A DNA stretch of 64,000 nt, from NCBI GenBank assembly GCA_002701845.1, contig NZXG01000008.1:1-64000 (forward strand), in the 5' to 3' direction. Below are positions 47,827 through 57,793 of the stretch, piece after piece. Each line of letters opens with the position of its first letter. The stretch's first letter is position 1. The notes below the pieces were generated by a model. The model was given only the letters and a program-made list of their open reading frames with translations. It ran no database searches and was not told where the DNA came from. The stretch is from Pseudomonadales bacterium. Lineage in GTDB: Bacteria; Pseudomonadota; Gammaproteobacteria; Pseudomonadales; Ketobacteraceae. The position numbers and the translations under genes are program-made.

Positions 47827-48992
47827 GGTTCCGCTCCTAACATGGATTCGGTTTGCACCTGGCTGTTCACCAGATTCACGTATAACAGCAGCAAGTCTTT
47901 GGGCTTTGGGCTGCGTTTGGTGCGGGTCACGGCCTGACGCACCTGGTGCAGCAGCAGCGGCACCTGGTCCGGCGTCAGTTCCACCCCAAGATCCTGGTAG
48001 GCCTTGATCAGCATGTGTTTGCCGGAGTGTTTACCCAGTACCATACTGTGGGCCCTTCCCACCTCACCGGGATCCAGGCCCTGATAATTGCGGGCGTCCT
48101 TCAGCAGGCCATCCACATGGATGCCGGCTTCGTGAGTAAATACGCCTTCGCCCACAATACTTTTCTGCCAGCCCACCCAGCGCCCGGAGGCTTGCTCCAC
48201 CAGACTGGACAGCGCGGGAATACCCCGGGGATCGACCCCGGTGTCACGACCATGCAGATGTTTCAGGGCCAGCACGCATTCCTCAAGTGCCGCATTTCCG
48301 GCGCGCTCGCCCAGACCGTTGACCGTGGTATTAATGTGGGTGGCACCCCCCATCACCGCCGCCAGGGTGTTGGCGGTGGCCAGGCCAAAGTCGTCGTGAG
48401 CGTGCATTTCGATTTCCAAGTCTGTGGCAGCCCGCAATTGCTGGATTTTTTGCAGCACTGTGAACGGTTCCATGATGCCCACGGTATCGGCAAAGCGCAG
48501 GCGCCGGGCGCCGGCGGCTTGCGCCTGTGCGGCCACCTGCTGCAGAAAATCCATGTCCGCCCGGGAGGCGTCCTCGCATCCCACGCAGACTTCAAAACCC
48601 AGGGCCCGGGCGGTCTGCACCAGACGCTCTATCTGAGCCAGCACCCAGCGGCGATCACGCCGCAGCTTGTTGTGAATCTGTTGGTCGGACACCGGAATGG
48701 AGAGATCCACAATATCCACCTCCACCCCCTGCAGCGCCAGCAGATCGGGATCGAACATCCGACACCAGGCCATCAGACGGGACGGCAGCTGCAATTGAAC
48801 TATGGCCTGCATGACCTCCCGTTCCTCGTCGCCCATGGCGGGGATGCCGATTTCCAGCTCCGGCACCCCGATTTGCGCCAGGGTACTGGCAATGGCCAGT
48901 TTTTCGTTGGCGGAGAACGCCACCCCTGCGCTTTGTTCTCCATCACGCAGGGTGGTGTCGTTAATGACCACGGCTGACACTGGACTGCTCAT
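47790..48992 (-). CDS. nifV: Homocitrate synthase
   Basis: This enzyme condenses acetyl-CoA and 2-oxoglutarate to homocitrate, the organic ligand of FeMo-co. It is 400 residues. The DRE-TIM motif is [17 protein letters not shown], with the metal-binding [20 protein letters not shown] and [13 protein letters not shown]. It follows nifS by 18 bases. The start begins [20 protein letters not shown]. Confidence 0.95.
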   Translation of the reverse strand: MSSPVSAVVINDTTLRDGEQSAGVAFSANEKLAIASTLAQIGVPELEIGIPAMGDEEREVMQAIVQLQLPSRLMAWCRMFDPDLLALQGVEVDIVDLSIPVSDQQIHNKLRRDRRWVLAQIERLVQTARALGFEVCVGCEDASRADMDFLQQVAAQAQAAGARRLRFADTVGIMEPFTVLQKIQQLRAATDLEIEMHAHDDFGLATANTLAAVMGGATHINTTVNGLGERAGNAALEECVLALKHLHGRDTGVDPRGIPALSSLVEQASGRWVGWQKSIVGEGVFTHEAGIHVDGLLKDARNYQGLDPGEVGRAHSMVLGKHSGKHMLIKAYQDLGVELTPDQVPLLLHQVRQAVTRTKRSPKPKDLLLLYVNLVNSQVQTESMLGAEPCQSTPMTVSMQ

Positions 48993-49010
48993 CGGGAGGC
49001 CCCCATTAAC

Positions 49011-50219
49011 TCAGGCATACACCGGCGCAAAGGCCTGTTCCGGGTTTTCCACCGGGCCGTTGTCGCCCCAGTAGGGTGACAGTTTGCGCAGTTTGGCCAC
49101 AATCGGCGGTACCGCTTCGATCACCCGTTCCACCTCTTCCATGGTGTTATAGCGGGAGAGGGAAAAACGCACGGTACCATGGGCCGCAGTGTAGGGAATA
49201 CCCATGGCCTTCATCACGTGGGACGGCTCCAGGGAGCCCGAGGTACAGGCGGAACCACTGGAAGCGGCGATGCCCATCTTGTTCATCAGCAGCAGGATGG
49301 CTTCACCTTCAATGTATTCAAAAGCCACATTCAGAGTGTTGGGCAGGCGGTTATCCGGATCGCCGGTGACAAAGGCATTGGGCACGGCGTCCAGAATGCC
49401 TTGCTGCAAACGGTCCCGCAGCTTTTTCACTTGGGTGTTCTCGAATTCCATATGCTGCATGGCCTGTTCACAGGCCAGGCCCAGGCCCACGATGCTGGCG
49501 GTGTTCTCGGTGCCGGCCCGGCGTCCCCGTTCCTGATGACCACCCCGCAGCAGCGGGCGAAAGCGTGTGCCGCGCTTTAAATAAAGCACTCCCACGCCTT
49601 TGGGGGCATGCAGTTTATGACCGGACAGCGACAGCATATGAATACTGGTGTCCTGCAGATTCATCGGAATCTTACCCACCGCCTGTACCGCATCGGTGTG
49701 GAACAGCACGCCGGCCTCATCCGCCATCTCCGCCATCTCCAGCACCGGAAAGAGGGTACCGGTCTCATTATTGGCCCACATTACACTGACCACGGCCACC
49801 TGATCGCTGAGCAGTTTTCTGTAAGCCTCCAGATCCAGGCGGCCCTTGCTGTCCACTTCCAGCCGGTGCACGGTATAGCCTTCGGTTTCCAGATATTCAC
49901 ACAGATTCAGTACCGCCGGATGTTCCACCACCGTGGTAATAATTTCCCGCCGTTCCGGCTGCGCCTTAAGTGCGGATAGAATCGCAGTGGAATCGGATTC
50001 TGACCCGCAGGAGGTGAAAATGATTTCGGAGTCGTGCTCAGCACCCAGCAGATTCTGCACTTGCTTGCGGGCATTTTTCAGGGCAAAGCCCACTTTGTTG
50101 CCAAAGCTGTGCAGGGACGAAGGGTTACCAAACTGCTCGCTGAAGTACGGCAGCATGGCGGTGACCACTTCCGGGTCCACCATGGTGGTGGCATTGTTGT
50201 CCATGTAGATGTCGTTCAT
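49011..50219 (-). CDS. nifS: Nif-specific cysteine desulfurase
   Basis: A PLP enzyme of 402 residues that supplies sulfur for nitrogenase iron-sulfur clusters. The PLP lysine is K202 (LSGHKLHAPKG) and the catalytic cysteine is C325 (SSGSACTSGSLEPSHV); both match the numbering of Azotobacter NifS. GGAGGAAA precedes the ATG. It lies between nifU and nifV. Confidence 0.97.
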   Translation of the reverse strand: MNDIYMDNNATTMVDPEVVTAMLPYFSEQFGNPSSLHSFGNKVGFALKNARKQVQNLLGAEHDSEIIFTSCGSESDSTAILSALKAQPERREIITTVVEHPAVLNLCEYLETEGYTVHRLEVDSKGRLDLEAYRKLLSDQVAVVSVMWANNETGTLFPVLEMAEMADEAGVLFHTDAVQAVGKIPMNLQDTSIHMLSLSGHKLHAPKGVGVLYLKRGTRFRPLLRGGHQERGRRAGTENTASIVGLGLACEQAMQHMEFENTQVKKLRDRLQQGILDAVPNAFVTGDPDNRLPNTLNVAFEYIEGEAILLLMNKMGIAASSGSACTSGSLEPSHVMKAMGIPYTAAHGTVRFSLSRYNTMEEVERVIEAVPPIVAKLRKLSPYWGDNGPVENPEQAFAPVYA

Positions 50220-50234
50220 GGCGGTTTCCTCCGG

Positions 50235-51158
50235 TTAGGCCACGGCGGGCCGTTCACTGGCTGGAATGACTTTGACGAATTCTCCCAGGGCCTCAATCAG
50301 CTTCTGCTGAATGCCACCCAGCGTCATGGCCGCCATCTGACAACCACTGCAGGCACCGATCAGGTTGACGTAAACCACTTTGCCTTCCACATCCACCAGT
50401 TCCACATCACCGTGGTCGGCTTTCAGGGCCGGGCGCAGAGCCTCCAGCACTTCCTCGATCTTGCGAATACGCTGTACCAGGGTCATGCCACCGCTGGCGG
50501 CCGCCGGTGCGGGCTCTTCAATTTCCACCAGGCCGGATTTTTTCGCCGGCTTTTTCTTGCCCGCCGCGGCGGGCACAAAGGTTTCACCTCGCGCCGCCAA
50601 CTCTTCAGTGAGAATATTCTCGATGCCCTCGTGACAGGAGGAACAGCCACCACCGGCCTTGGTGTAGTTGGTAACCTCTTCCACGGTGCGCAGATTGTTG
50701 GCCTGGATGGTCTCGCGGATCATCACATCGTCGATGGCGAAACATTTGCAGATCAGGGCGCCTTCCTCGTGGTCATCGCTCCACTCTTCACCCCGATAGT
50801 TGGCGACGGCTGCCTGTAATGCCTCCCGCCCCATCACTGAGCAGTGCATTTTTTCCGGCGGCAGTCCATCCAGAAAATCGGCGATGTCCTGATTGGAAAT
50901 CTGCAAGGCTTCGTCGAGAGTTTTGCCTTTCACCATTTCGGTGAGGGCGGACGACGAGGCGATGGCCGAACCACAGCCGAAGGTCTGGAAACCGGCATCC
51001 AGAATGATGTCAGTTTCCGGATCCACCTTCAGGGTCAGTCGCAGGGCATCGCCGCAGCTGATGGATCCCACATCACCCACCCCGTTGGCATCGGCGATGG
51101 CGCCGGCGTTCTTGGGGTTATAAAAGTGTTCTTTCACCTTTTCTGAATAGTCCCACAT
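50235..51158 (-). CDS. nifU: Nif-specific Fe-S scaffold NifU
   Basis: A three-domain iron-sulfur scaffold of 307 residues. The IscU-like domain has C35, C62 and C106. A central [2Fe-2S] BFD-like domain has C137, C139, C172 and C175. The C-terminal Nfu domain has the CxxC pair C270/C273 in [12 protein letters not shown]. The middle linker is Ala/Lys-rich. It works with NifS and lies directly after iscA. Confidence 0.97.
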   Translation of the reverse strand: MWDYSEKVKEHFYNPKNAGAIADANGVGDVGSISCGDALRLTLKVDPETDIILDAGFQTFGCGSAIASSSALTEMVKGKTLDEALQISNQDIADFLDGLPPEKMHCSVMGREALQAAVANYRGEEWSDDHEEGALICKCFAIDDVMIRETIQANNLRTVEEVTNYTKAGGGCSSCHEGIENILTEELAARGETFVPAAAGKKKPAKKSGLVEIEEPAPAAASGGMTLVQRIRKIEEVLEALRPALKADHGDVELVDVEGKVVYVNLIGACSGCQMAAMTLGGIQQKLIEALGEFVKVIPASERPAVA

Positions 51159-51204
51159 GATTCAGTTCTCCTGGTGCGAAAAGTTAATGAGCAAACCTGA
51201 ACCC

Positions 51205-51528
51205 TCAACAACTGAAGGATTTGCCACAACCGCAACTACCGGCGGCATTGGGGTTCTCGAATTTGAATCCACTGCCTTCCAGCCCATCCAGAAAATCCAC
51301 AGTCACGCCCATTAACAGAGCTGCGCTGTTGGGATCCACCAGGACCTTAACGCCGGGAAAATCCACCACTTCGTCATCCTGGGCCATGTTCTCCTCCAGC
51401 CGCATGCCATACTGGAAGCCCGAACAACCGCCACCTTCCACTTTAATGCGCAGACCTGCGATGGGTTTGTCGGCGGAATCGATAAAACGTTTTACCGCTG
51501 ATACGGCATTGTCGGTGAGATGTATCAT
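51205..51528 (-). CDS. iscA: Nif-linked A-type Fe-S carrier (IscA/HesB)
   Basis: A 107-residue A-type carrier, the size of Azotobacter Nif-IscA. The three cluster cysteines are in GGGCSGFQYGM and the terminal GSCGCGKSF. It receives or transfers clusters made on NifU. The ATG at 51528 has GGAGAAA upstream. It is the first gene of a ten-gene operon reaching clpX, behind a sigma-54 promoter and a NifA site. Confidence 0.94.
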   Translation of the reverse strand: MIHLTDNAVSAVKRFIDSADKPIAGLRIKVEGGGCSGFQYGMRLEENMAQDDEVVDFPGVKVLVDPNSAALLMGVTVDFLDGLEGSGFKFENPNAAGSCGCGKSFSC

Positions 51529-51589
51529 GCTGGTTTCTCCGGTCACTGAAGCGTTGGGAAATCGATACCTGGTCTTGCCAGTGTCAAAG

Positions 51590-51605
51590 TGCAATGCACA
51601 TGCCA
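51590..51605 (-). promoter_or_regulatory. Sigma-54 promoter of the iscA-nifUSV operon
   Basis: On the minus strand this reads TGGCATGTGCATTGCA, an excellent -24/-12 element with GG-N10-GC. The start is predicted near 51579, about 50 bases before the iscA ATG. An A/T-rich stretch follows upstream (about 51618-51650), suitable for IHF. Confidence 0.85.
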
Positions 51606-51701
51606 GCGGTTTTCGCATATATTTTTTTTGCGGTTTTTCATGCTGTTAGGGGATTTGTGCGGGGTTTTCAAACAGCCTGGTGAAACACCGGGCCCGCGCT
51701 T

Positions 51702-51717
51702 TGTCGCAATTACGACA
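51702..51717 (-). promoter_or_regulatory. NifA upstream activator site of the iscA operon
   Basis: TGTCGCAATTACGACA is a perfect TGT-N10-ACA site, about 130 bases upstream of the predicted start. It lies between this operon and the end of the nifE operon. Confidence 0.85.
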
Positions 51718-51747
51718 GGCGGTCACTGACGCTGCCGGGGGGATTTG

Positions 51748-52534
51748 TCACAGAGCCAACAATCGGTAGTGCAGACCGTTGGCAAACAGTTGGGTACCAC
51801 CGGCCTGCAGCACCACATCCCATAATTGCTGCGGCTCGGTGATCTGCACGCCGGCCAGATAATCCACCCCAAAATCCCCCCATTCCTCCAGCCACGGCAG
51901 GCTGGGGCCCATCAATACCACCCGGGCCTGCTGACACAGGCTGAGCAAATGAGGCAGGGTTTTGTTGGCAATGCTGGAGGCGGTAATAAACACCCAGTCC
52001 GCCTTTGGCAGCAGCCAGTTGGCGGCGGCGTCGGGCAAGTCACCGGGGCCGGGCTGTCGCTCCAGACATTGAAAGGAAAACCGGGACTGGAACCGGTCCA
52101 GGCCGGGGTAGCGGCCCACGATCACAACATTGGCATCGGCAAGTTGGGGGGGCAAAGTGTTCGAACACCGCCAGCTGGGGCGCCCATTCACACGCCAGGG
52201 GCTGGGCCCGTGCCGGCAGGGCGCTTTGGTGATTGATCAGCGCGTTCACCACCGTCGCCCCCACCACGGCGGCCGCCGGTTCCCAACGCAACAGCCAGGG
52301 CGTCAGTTCCCAGCTGAGGCAACCGGTGAGAGTACCGGGCCAAGGCAGATCCCGGGACGCACCGCGGGGACTGAAACACAGCCCCCGCGCCACCGGATCC
52401 GCGTCCACGCGCAGTTCCGCCAGTGACCAGCTGAGCCCCAGCGCCAATTGTTGCAGCCGCCCCTGAACCCTGTCAGCACGGTTCAGCATTAGCTGATAAA
52501 GCCTGTCGGCATCCACCACCGGCAACGGCCGCAT
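51748..52534 (-). pseudogene. DUF364 putative metal-chelation protein, frameshifted
   Basis: The N-terminal part (start 52534, MRPLPVVDADRLYQLMLNRA) reads to EWAPQLAVFEHFAP. Its natural continuation PQLADANVVIVGRYPGLDRF is in another frame. The switch falls in a run of seven C (minus strand, about 52146-52152) where six would keep the frame. The C-terminal part has the DUF364 blocks LLPKADWVFITASSIANKTL and VVLMGPSLPW. The intact product would be about 261 residues, a putative heavy-metal-binding protein. It overlaps the previous gene by one base (TGATG) and ends the nifE operon. A base-calling error in the C run is possible. Confidence 0.8.
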
Positions 52535-52908
52535 CAGGCCCCCAGGGCGGGCAGCAAACGCAGTTCGGACTTCAGGGCCGGCGGTTGCCCCCAGGCGGTG
52601 ACCGCCTCCACAAACCAACGGGGATCCGTGGGGTGGGGTACCAACAAATCAAACTCCGCAAACACCCGCCCACCCTCATGGATCTGAACGCTACCCAGGC
52701 GCTGGCCGCCACTGCCCAGCCAGGTACCGGCCAGGGTCTGACTGTGATCGAAGGGATCAGTACGCAATTCATGGCTGCTAAGCTGTTGCGGTATCCGGCT
52801 CTGCAATTCCGCCAATCCCCGGCGTTCCAATTCCGTTATCAGTGCGCTACGTACTCTGCTCAAGGCACCCAGGGCATCCCAGGGCACGGCGTCAAGAGTG
52901 TCGGTCAT
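52534..52908 (-). CDS. Conserved nif-cluster hypothetical protein
   Basis: A 124-residue soluble protein with no domain I can name. Recognisable parts are an N-terminal helix (GALSRVRSALITELERRGL) and a beta-rich C-terminal half (GGRVFAEFDLLVPHPTDPRW). It lies 12 bases after the 2Fe-2S ferredoxin gene and shares one base with the DUF364 gene, so the two are coupled. It belongs to the nifE transcript and is probably a nitrogenase accessory factor. Confidence 0.75.
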   Translation of the reverse strand: MTDTLDAVPWDALGALSRVRSALITELERRGLAELQSRIPQQLSSHELRTDPFDHSQTLAGTWLGSGGQRLGSVQIHEGGRVFAEFDLLVPHPTDPRWFVEAVTAWGQPPALKSELRLLPALGA

Positions 52909-52920
52909 GGCAACCTCCGC

Positions 52921-53244
52921 TCACCAGACTTCCGCGGGAGCCAGTTTTTCCGTGACGGGCTCACCAGCCATCAGATGCCGATCGATGATCTGATCCACAT
53001 CTTCAGGCTGTACATCCATGTACAAGGTGGCTCCTGGAAACACCAACACATTGGCACCGGCCTGGCAGGGGCCCAGACAACCAGTGGGCACCAGCGAAAC
53101 CTTATGGTAAAGGTTACGGGCCATGATGCCCTGGGAAAAAACCGGCATGAGTTTGCCAGCACCTTTTTCCGCGCAGCTGCTGCGGGGATGACCCGCCGGG
53201 CGCTGCTGGCTGCAGATGAATACATGATATTCCGGACGCGCCAT
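52921..53244 (-). CDS. [2Fe-2S] thioredoxin-like ferredoxin
   Basis: A 107-residue ferredoxin of the thioredoxin-like 2Fe-2S type, related to the nif-linked 2Fe ferredoxin of Azotobacter. Cluster cysteines are in HVFICSQQRPAGHPRSSC and TGCLGPCQAGANV. The ATG at 53244 lies five bases after the fdxB stop. It is probably an electron carrier in cofactor assembly. Confidence 0.88.
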   Translation of the reverse strand: MARPEYHVFICSQQRPAGHPRSSCAEKGAGKLMPVFSQGIMARNLYHKVSLVPTGCLGPCQAGANVLVFPGATLYMDVQPEDVDQIIDRHLMAGEPVTEKLAPAEVW

Positions 53245-53249
53245 GATGA

Positions 53250-53549
53250 TTACCCCGCTACGGCTTCGTGAGTGTGGCATTTTTTCGGGCAGACCGCGGC
53301 GCAGGATTTACAACCGATGCAATCCATGGCGTCTTTGATGGTCATCACCATCATTTCGTCATCGTCATCGTAGAAATCGTCGTCGTCATCCACCTCTTCG
53401 CCACGCTCAACCAGCTCGAACACATCCCGTGGGCAGACCTTGTAACAGCGGCCACAACCGATACAGGTTTCCGCGTTCAGCTCGGTGACAAATTCCGGCA
53501 CCCATTCGGCACCACCACGGGTTCGTCCTCGAATTACAGCATCTGTCAT
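53250..53549 (-). CDS. fdxB: Ferredoxin III, nif-specific
   Basis: A 99-residue bacterial ferredoxin with two CxxCxxCxxxCP-type cluster motifs, CIGCGRCYKVCP and CIGCKSCAAVCP. They are separated by a strongly acidic loop (EEVDDDDDFYDDDDE) typical of the nif ferredoxin III family. It belongs to the nifE operon and probably feeds electrons to nitrogenase or to cofactor synthesis. Confidence 0.92.
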   Translation of the reverse strand: MTDAVIRGRTRGGAEWVPEFVTELNAETCIGCGRCYKVCPRDVFELVERGEEVDDDDDFYDDDDEMMVMTIKDAMDCIGCKSCAAVCPKKCHTHEAVAG

Positions 53550-53605
53550 GACACACCTCTCTCCTACCTGCCGGTTAGCGGTGACCGGAATCAGTCACCG
53601 CGACT

Positions 53606-53815
53606 TCAACTCTTGGCAGCAGCATCGTAACGGGCCTTGGCGCTGGCCCAGTCTTCACAGGCGGATACCGCCTTCTGCGCCAGATCCGGAAGCTCCTGAT
53701 AACTGCTCCACAAACTGTCTTCCACCACATCATGGATCTTCGAAGCCCAATCCGTGGCGATCCGTTTCTTACTGCTGACTTCTTTCTTCAGTGTTTTCAG
53801 CTCATCTTCAGTCAT
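53606..53815 (-). CDS. Nif-associated CCE_0567/DUF683 protein
   Basis: A 69-residue helical protein of the DUF683 (CCE_0567) family found in nif operons. It starts MTEDELKTLKKEVSSKKRIA and contains a second helix DLAQKAVSACEDWASAKARY. A member from Cyanothece was solved as a helical metal-related protein. Its role in nitrogen fixation is unknown. It lies between the DUF269 gene and fdxB, as in Azotobacter. Confidence 0.9.
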   Translation of the reverse strand: MTEDELKTLKKEVSSKKRIATDWASKIHDVVEDSLWSSYQELPDLAQKAVSACEDWASAKARYDAAAKS

Positions 53816-53860
53816 GCTTGCGCTCCTGTTGCTGTAGCTCCGAAATCGGGCTCACTGGGA

Positions 53861-54340
53861 TCAAAGCTTGGCCACGTCCCGGTGCTGGTTGACCAGGGTG
53901 ATGGCTTTGCTGGTGACCTTATCCACTTCCGCAATCAGTTTTTCCAGGGAATCAAAGCCGAAGCGGTGTACATCCCGCAGGGTTCTGTCCACCACGATCA
54001 ACTTGCCCACGGTGACAATGGCCCGGCCAAAGCCTTCGTGGGTCAGATTCACCATGGGCACCGCCATCAGCCCGCACTCACGCTCAATGGTGGAGGCAAT
54101 GGCGTTGTAATAAGCCTTCAGCCGGGCAATGGTGGTTTCGTCGGGATCACCCACCACCGGAATTTCCCGGCGCCGCTCTTTGGTCAGAATCAATGGGTCC
54201 AGTACCTTGGCATCGGTCCAGGTGTCATAGGTGCCGTAGCTGTCCAGGGCCCGCAACTGGGTGACGATCTGGCGCACAAACGGATGACTCATCAGTGCAT
54301 TGTTTTCTTCCACCACGGCTTCACTCATGGCATCACTCAT
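53861..54340 (-). CDS. NifX-associated nitrogen fixation protein (DUF269)
   Basis: A 159-residue protein of the NifX-associated DUF269 family. Clear blocks are FVRQIVTQLRALDSYGTYDT and GFGRAIVTVGKLIVVDRTLR. It directly follows nifX, the constant arrangement in diazotrophs. The function is not defined; it may assist NifX in FeMo-co precursor handling. Confidence 0.92.
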   Translation of the reverse strand: MSDAMSEAVVEENNALMSHPFVRQIVTQLRALDSYGTYDTWTDAKVLDPLILTKERRREIPVVGDPDETTIARLKAYYNAIASTIERECGLMAVPMVNLTHEGFGRAIVTVGKLIVVDRTLRDVHRFGFDSLEKLIAEVDKVTSKAITLVNQHRDVAKL

Positions 54341-54383
54341 AATCCTGCTCTCTCTGTTAATGGTTATTGATCGTTGTCGGTGG

Positions 54384-54854
54384 CTACTCGATCCAGCCTT
54401 CCGACTCTATGGGCTCAAATCGCAGGTGCTGATGCAGCCCGTTGCGCCGGATGGCTTTGGCCAGCCAGCTGGACGGCCCATCGCGCAATTCCTGTTGCAG
54501 GCTTCCCAGCAGATCGCTGATCAAAGCCCCTTCGGTGACCTTCACCGGCTGTATACCCCGCTCCAATAGCTGGCGCACTGCGGAGGCGCCACAGGCCCGG
54601 CAGTACACCGCAATGCAGTTTTCCAGCAACTGTAACCGCTCCGCCAGTTTGTCGTCGGTATCGTTATCCAGGGCGCCGAATTCAGCCACGTTCAACAACC
54701 GATACCGATTTACGTCCACGCCATAGACCGCAAAACTGCAGGCGGAACCAAAGTGCTGATCCACCGTGTGCCGGTCGGAGGTGGCAAAGGCCACCCGCAT
54801 CCAGGGCCCGTCATCGTCATCCAGCACCCGCAGCTGACGCTTGAGGCCGCTCAT
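54384..54854 (-). CDS. nifX: FeMo-co binding protein NifX
   Basis: A 156-residue cofactor-binding protein that holds NifB-co or the VK cluster on the way to NifEN and NifDK. The NifX core begins MRVAFATSDRHTVDQHFGSA, which is the family motif, and includes AVYCRACGASAVRQLLERGI. The ATG at 54854 lies two bases after the nifN stop, so the two are coupled. The upstream frame to 55016 lies inside nifN. Confidence 0.93.
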   Translation of the reverse strand: MSGLKRQLRVLDDDDGPWMRVAFATSDRHTVDQHFGSACSFAVYGVDVNRYRLLNVAEFGALDNDTDDKLAERLQLLENCIAVYCRACGASAVRQLLERGIQPVKVTEGALISDLLGSLQQELRDGPSSWLAKAIRRNGLHQHLRFEPIESEGWIE

Positions 54855-54856
54855 GA

Positions 54857-56251
54857 TCAATGGCTCCACTGCGGCTGGCGGTTGGCCACGTACTGGGCGG
54901 TGTCCTGCTTCTGGGCATAGATCGAGTAGTAAGGCTGGGTTTCCTGATGATGGGACATCACCAGATTGGCCAGATCGAATAACGCCTGGCTGGTACCACG
55001 GTAGCCGAACCAGCAACGCTGAAAGCCACCCACCAGATCGTATTGGGGAAAGCCCACCCGCAGAATCGGCACGCCCAACCGCTGCGCACTTTCCACTGCA
55101 TGACTGTTACCTAACAGCAACTGTGCCCGGTGTTGGCGGCCCAGCTGTTCCAGATCCTCGAGATCCCCCACATGCACCTGATCCATATCCAGATGCTCCA
55201 GGGCCACACCTTTGGCGGGGGTCACTGCAGCGACCGTCTCTGCACCCATTCCCTGCAGCAGGCGATGAAAACCCGCCAACATGTCCGGATCCGCGGCAAT
55301 GGCCACTCGGGCCTGGCCCAGCATAAAGTGGGTGTCCAGCATGGCATCCTGCAATTGTTTACGTTGCCGCTGCCAGCGCTCGGGCACCGGATTATCACTG
55401 AGGGTGGCCAGGGCGCTGAACCAGTCATCCACTTCATCCAGCCCCAGCAGATGGCCAAACCGGAATACCGGTACGCCACTTTTGCGTCGCAACGCCTCTG
55501 CCGCGGCATTCAGGCTCTCCCCCACCACCAGGGTGGCGATACTCTCCCCAGCGGTGGCAATATCCGCCACCGACACACCACCGGTAGTGAGGGGATTAAA
55601 CGGACTGTCATCCAGGTGTCCGTCCAGGGAGCCGGACAGATCCGGAATCAGCAGGGGCCGCAGGCCAAAACTTTCAATACTTTCGCTGACAAACTCCAGA
55701 TCGCCTGGGGTGAGATTGGCACCACACAGCACGTTCACCTGCCGTAGTCGCAAGCCTTTGCGGCTAACGTCTTCCGGCACCAGGGTATCAATCACGGCTT
55801 TCACCGCCAGGGCAAAACCGCTTTCGAAACTGCCACTGAAATCCGGCGTATTCACCGCCACCACCGCCGTGCTCTCAAACTGGGGAAACTTCTGCCGGAA
55901 TTCCCACACCGCACGTTTGATGTCTGCGCCCTGGGTTTCCGCCAGACCGGTGGTCACCAGCCCGATGATGGACGGGCTGTTCTTTTCGCAAATGGTCTTC
56001 AGGGCCTCGACAATATTATCGTCCGCGCCCATTACTGAACTCACCTGATCCATGGCGGTGGTCTGCAGCGGTACCGGCTCGCGAAAATGGCGCACAAAGA
56101 ATACTTTGGCAAAAGCCGTGCAGCCCTGGGAGCCGTGCATCAACGGCATGGAGCGGGCCACTCCGAGGAACGCCAGGGCGCCACCCACAGTCTGACTGGT
56201 CTTCAGCGGACTTACTGACATGGGTTTTTTACGTTTGATAATCTCGGCCAT
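54857..56251 (-). CDS. nifN: FeMo-co assembly scaffold subunit NifN
   Basis: The beta-like subunit (464 residues) of the NifEN scaffold on which FeMo-co matures. The N-terminus [20 protein letters not shown] leads to C44 in [14 protein letters not shown], a ligand of the NifEN [4Fe-4S] cluster at the same number as in Azotobacter. It follows nifE by 12 bases. Confidence 0.96.
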   Translation of the reverse strand: MAEIIKRKKPMSVSPLKTSQTVGGALAFLGVARSMPLMHGSQGCTAFAKVFFVRHFREPVPLQTTAMDQVSSVMGADDNIVEALKTICEKNSPSIIGLVTTGLAETQGADIKRAVWEFRQKFPQFESTAVVAVNTPDFSGSFESGFALAVKAVIDTLVPEDVSRKGLRLRQVNVLCGANLTPGDLEFVSESIESFGLRPLLIPDLSGSLDGHLDDSPFNPLTTGGVSVADIATAGESIATLVVGESLNAAAEALRRKSGVPVFRFGHLLGLDEVDDWFSALATLSDNPVPERWQRQRKQLQDAMLDTHFMLGQARVAIAADPDMLAGFHRLLQGMGAETVAAVTPAKGVALEHLDMDQVHVGDLEDLEQLGRQHRAQLLLGNSHAVESAQRLGVPILRVGFPQYDLVGGFQRCWFGYRGTSQALFDLANLVMSHHQETQPYYSIYAQKQDTAQYVANRQPQWSH

Positions 56252-56263
56252 GGTGGACCCCTC

Positions 56264-57670
56264 TTATCCGCTTACCGTTAACAGTTCGCCCGCTGTGCCG
56301 GCCCAGGGTGGTGCGCGCCGCACCGCTTCCCACACCGGACTTTCCAGGGTCAGGGTCAGTTGTCGCACCAGCTCCAGCATGCCGTCATACCCGGCGTAGC
56401 CGAATTCCCGCTCCTGGTTGATATCCAGAAACGGAATCTTGGCTTTCAACGCGGTGTACATGTTGCGGCCACCGGCAATTAAAATATCCGCCTGATAATC
56501 GGCGACGGTTTGTAACAGTACTTTCGGGTTGCCCTCATCGAGCATTTTCACATCGTCACCCATCAGTTCCCGGATGCGGGCCTTGTCCTCTTCCGTGGAT
56601 TTCTTGGTGCCCGTGGCCACCACCTTCATGCCCAGATCCTGCAGCGCCGAGATGACGGACCAGGATTTCACACCACCGGTATATAACAGAACCCGCTTGC
56701 CGGACAGGCGCTCGCGCCAGGGCTCAAGCGCCTCCCGTATCCTGGCCTCCTCCCGCGTGATCAGTGCCTCGGTGCGCTGCATCAGATCCGCGTCGCCGAT
56801 CAGGCGGGCGAAATCCCGCAGTGACTGGGAGGTATCGGTAATACCGTAGAAGCTGCCCTCAAACCAGGGGGTGCCAAAGCGCTCCTCCAGCTTACGTGCC
56901 ACATTAAGCATGGCTTTGGAGCACACCATCATATTCACTTCCGCCCGATGCATGGTCTGCACCTCGCGGAAGCGGGCATCACCGGACAAGGTGCACAACA
57001 CCCGAACGCCCAATTCATCCAGTAACGGCAATACGTGCCAGAACTCGCCGGCAATGTTGTATTCTCCAATCAGATTCACATCATGGACTTTAATGCCCGG
57101 GCGCTCTGTACCCGGTGGCAGCGGATCCGGCTCCCGGGTGCCGATTACATATTTCACCATGGCTTCCCCGGCAATGCGGTTGCCCAGGTTTTTGGTGCCG
57201 TAAAAACCGGCGGCGTCCACCGGCACCACCGGCGTATCCCAACGGCTCTCTGCCGCCCGGCAGATGGCATCCACGTCATCGCCGATCAATGCCGGTACGC
57301 AGGTGTTGTACACGAACACCGCCGGTGGCGAGTAATCCTCAATGGCCTGCTTGATGGAATGCAGCAACCGCTTCTCCGCCCGCCCCATCACCACATCCTG
57401 CTCGGTGAGGTCGGTAGTCATGCCAATACGATACAGATCCGGGCCACTGGAGCGGGTGCCCCGGTTATCCCAGGAACTGCCGGCGCAGGCGATAGGTCCG
57501 TGGACGATATGCGCCACATCAGCAATGGGCAACAAGGCGATCTGCGCTCCGTCGAAAGCACAGCCGCCCGCGGTGGAACCGGGCTTGGGCTTGGCGCAAC
57601 CGGATTTCTCTTTCTTGTTGTGACTGCAGGCAGGCTCATCCAACAGTTCGGCAATATCCTTGGCTTTCAT
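56264..57670 (-). CDS. nifE: FeMo-co assembly scaffold subunit NifE
   Basis: The alpha-like NifEN subunit, 468 residues from the ATG at 57670 (GAGGGTG upstream). The cluster cysteines C37 ([10 protein letters not shown]), C62 ([13 protein letters not shown]) and C124 ([13 protein letters not shown]) match the Azotobacter positions. C-terminal blocks include [20 protein letters not shown]. It is first in nifE-N-X-DUF269-DUF683-fdxB-2Fe2S-orf-DUF364, behind a NifA/sigma-54 promoter. Confidence 0.97.
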   Translation of the reverse strand: MKAKDIAELLDEPACSHNKKEKSGCAKPKPGSTAGGCAFDGAQIALLPIADVAHIVHGPIACAGSSWDNRGTRSSGPDLYRIGMTTDLTEQDVVMGRAEKRLLHSIKQAIEDYSPPAVFVYNTCVPALIGDDVDAICRAAESRWDTPVVPVDAAGFYGTKNLGNRIAGEAMVKYVIGTREPDPLPPGTERPGIKVHDVNLIGEYNIAGEFWHVLPLLDELGVRVLCTLSGDARFREVQTMHRAEVNMMVCSKAMLNVARKLEERFGTPWFEGSFYGITDTSQSLRDFARLIGDADLMQRTEALITREEARIREALEPWRERLSGKRVLLYTGGVKSWSVISALQDLGMKVVATGTKKSTEEDKARIRELMGDDVKMLDEGNPKVLLQTVADYQADILIAGGRNMYTALKAKIPFLDINQEREFGYAGYDGMLELVRQLTLTLESPVWEAVRRAPPWAGTAGELLTVSG

Positions 57671-57716
57671 GGCGCACCCTCTCACAAGCTGACAACAGCG
57701 ATCGCCAAGTATCGGG

Positions 57717-57732
57717 TGCAACCGCCATACCA
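57717..57732 (-). promoter_or_regulatory. Sigma-54 promoter of the nifE operon
   Basis: On the minus strand it reads TGGTATGGCGGTTGCA, with GG-N10-GC exactly spaced. The start is predicted near 57706, about 36 bases before the nifE ATG. Confidence 0.8.
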
Positions 57733-57777
57733 GCATCTAAGGAATTGAAATTACGGGATAAGTTTTGCCGAGCGTAG

Positions 57778-57793
57778 TGTAGGTAACGCGACA
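57778..57793 (-). promoter_or_regulatory. NifA upstream activator site of the nifE operon
   Basis: TGTAGGTAACGCGACA is a TGT-N10-ACA site about 80 bases upstream of the predicted start. A nearby TGT-N15-ACA (57802-57822) does not have the right spacing. Confidence 0.8.
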
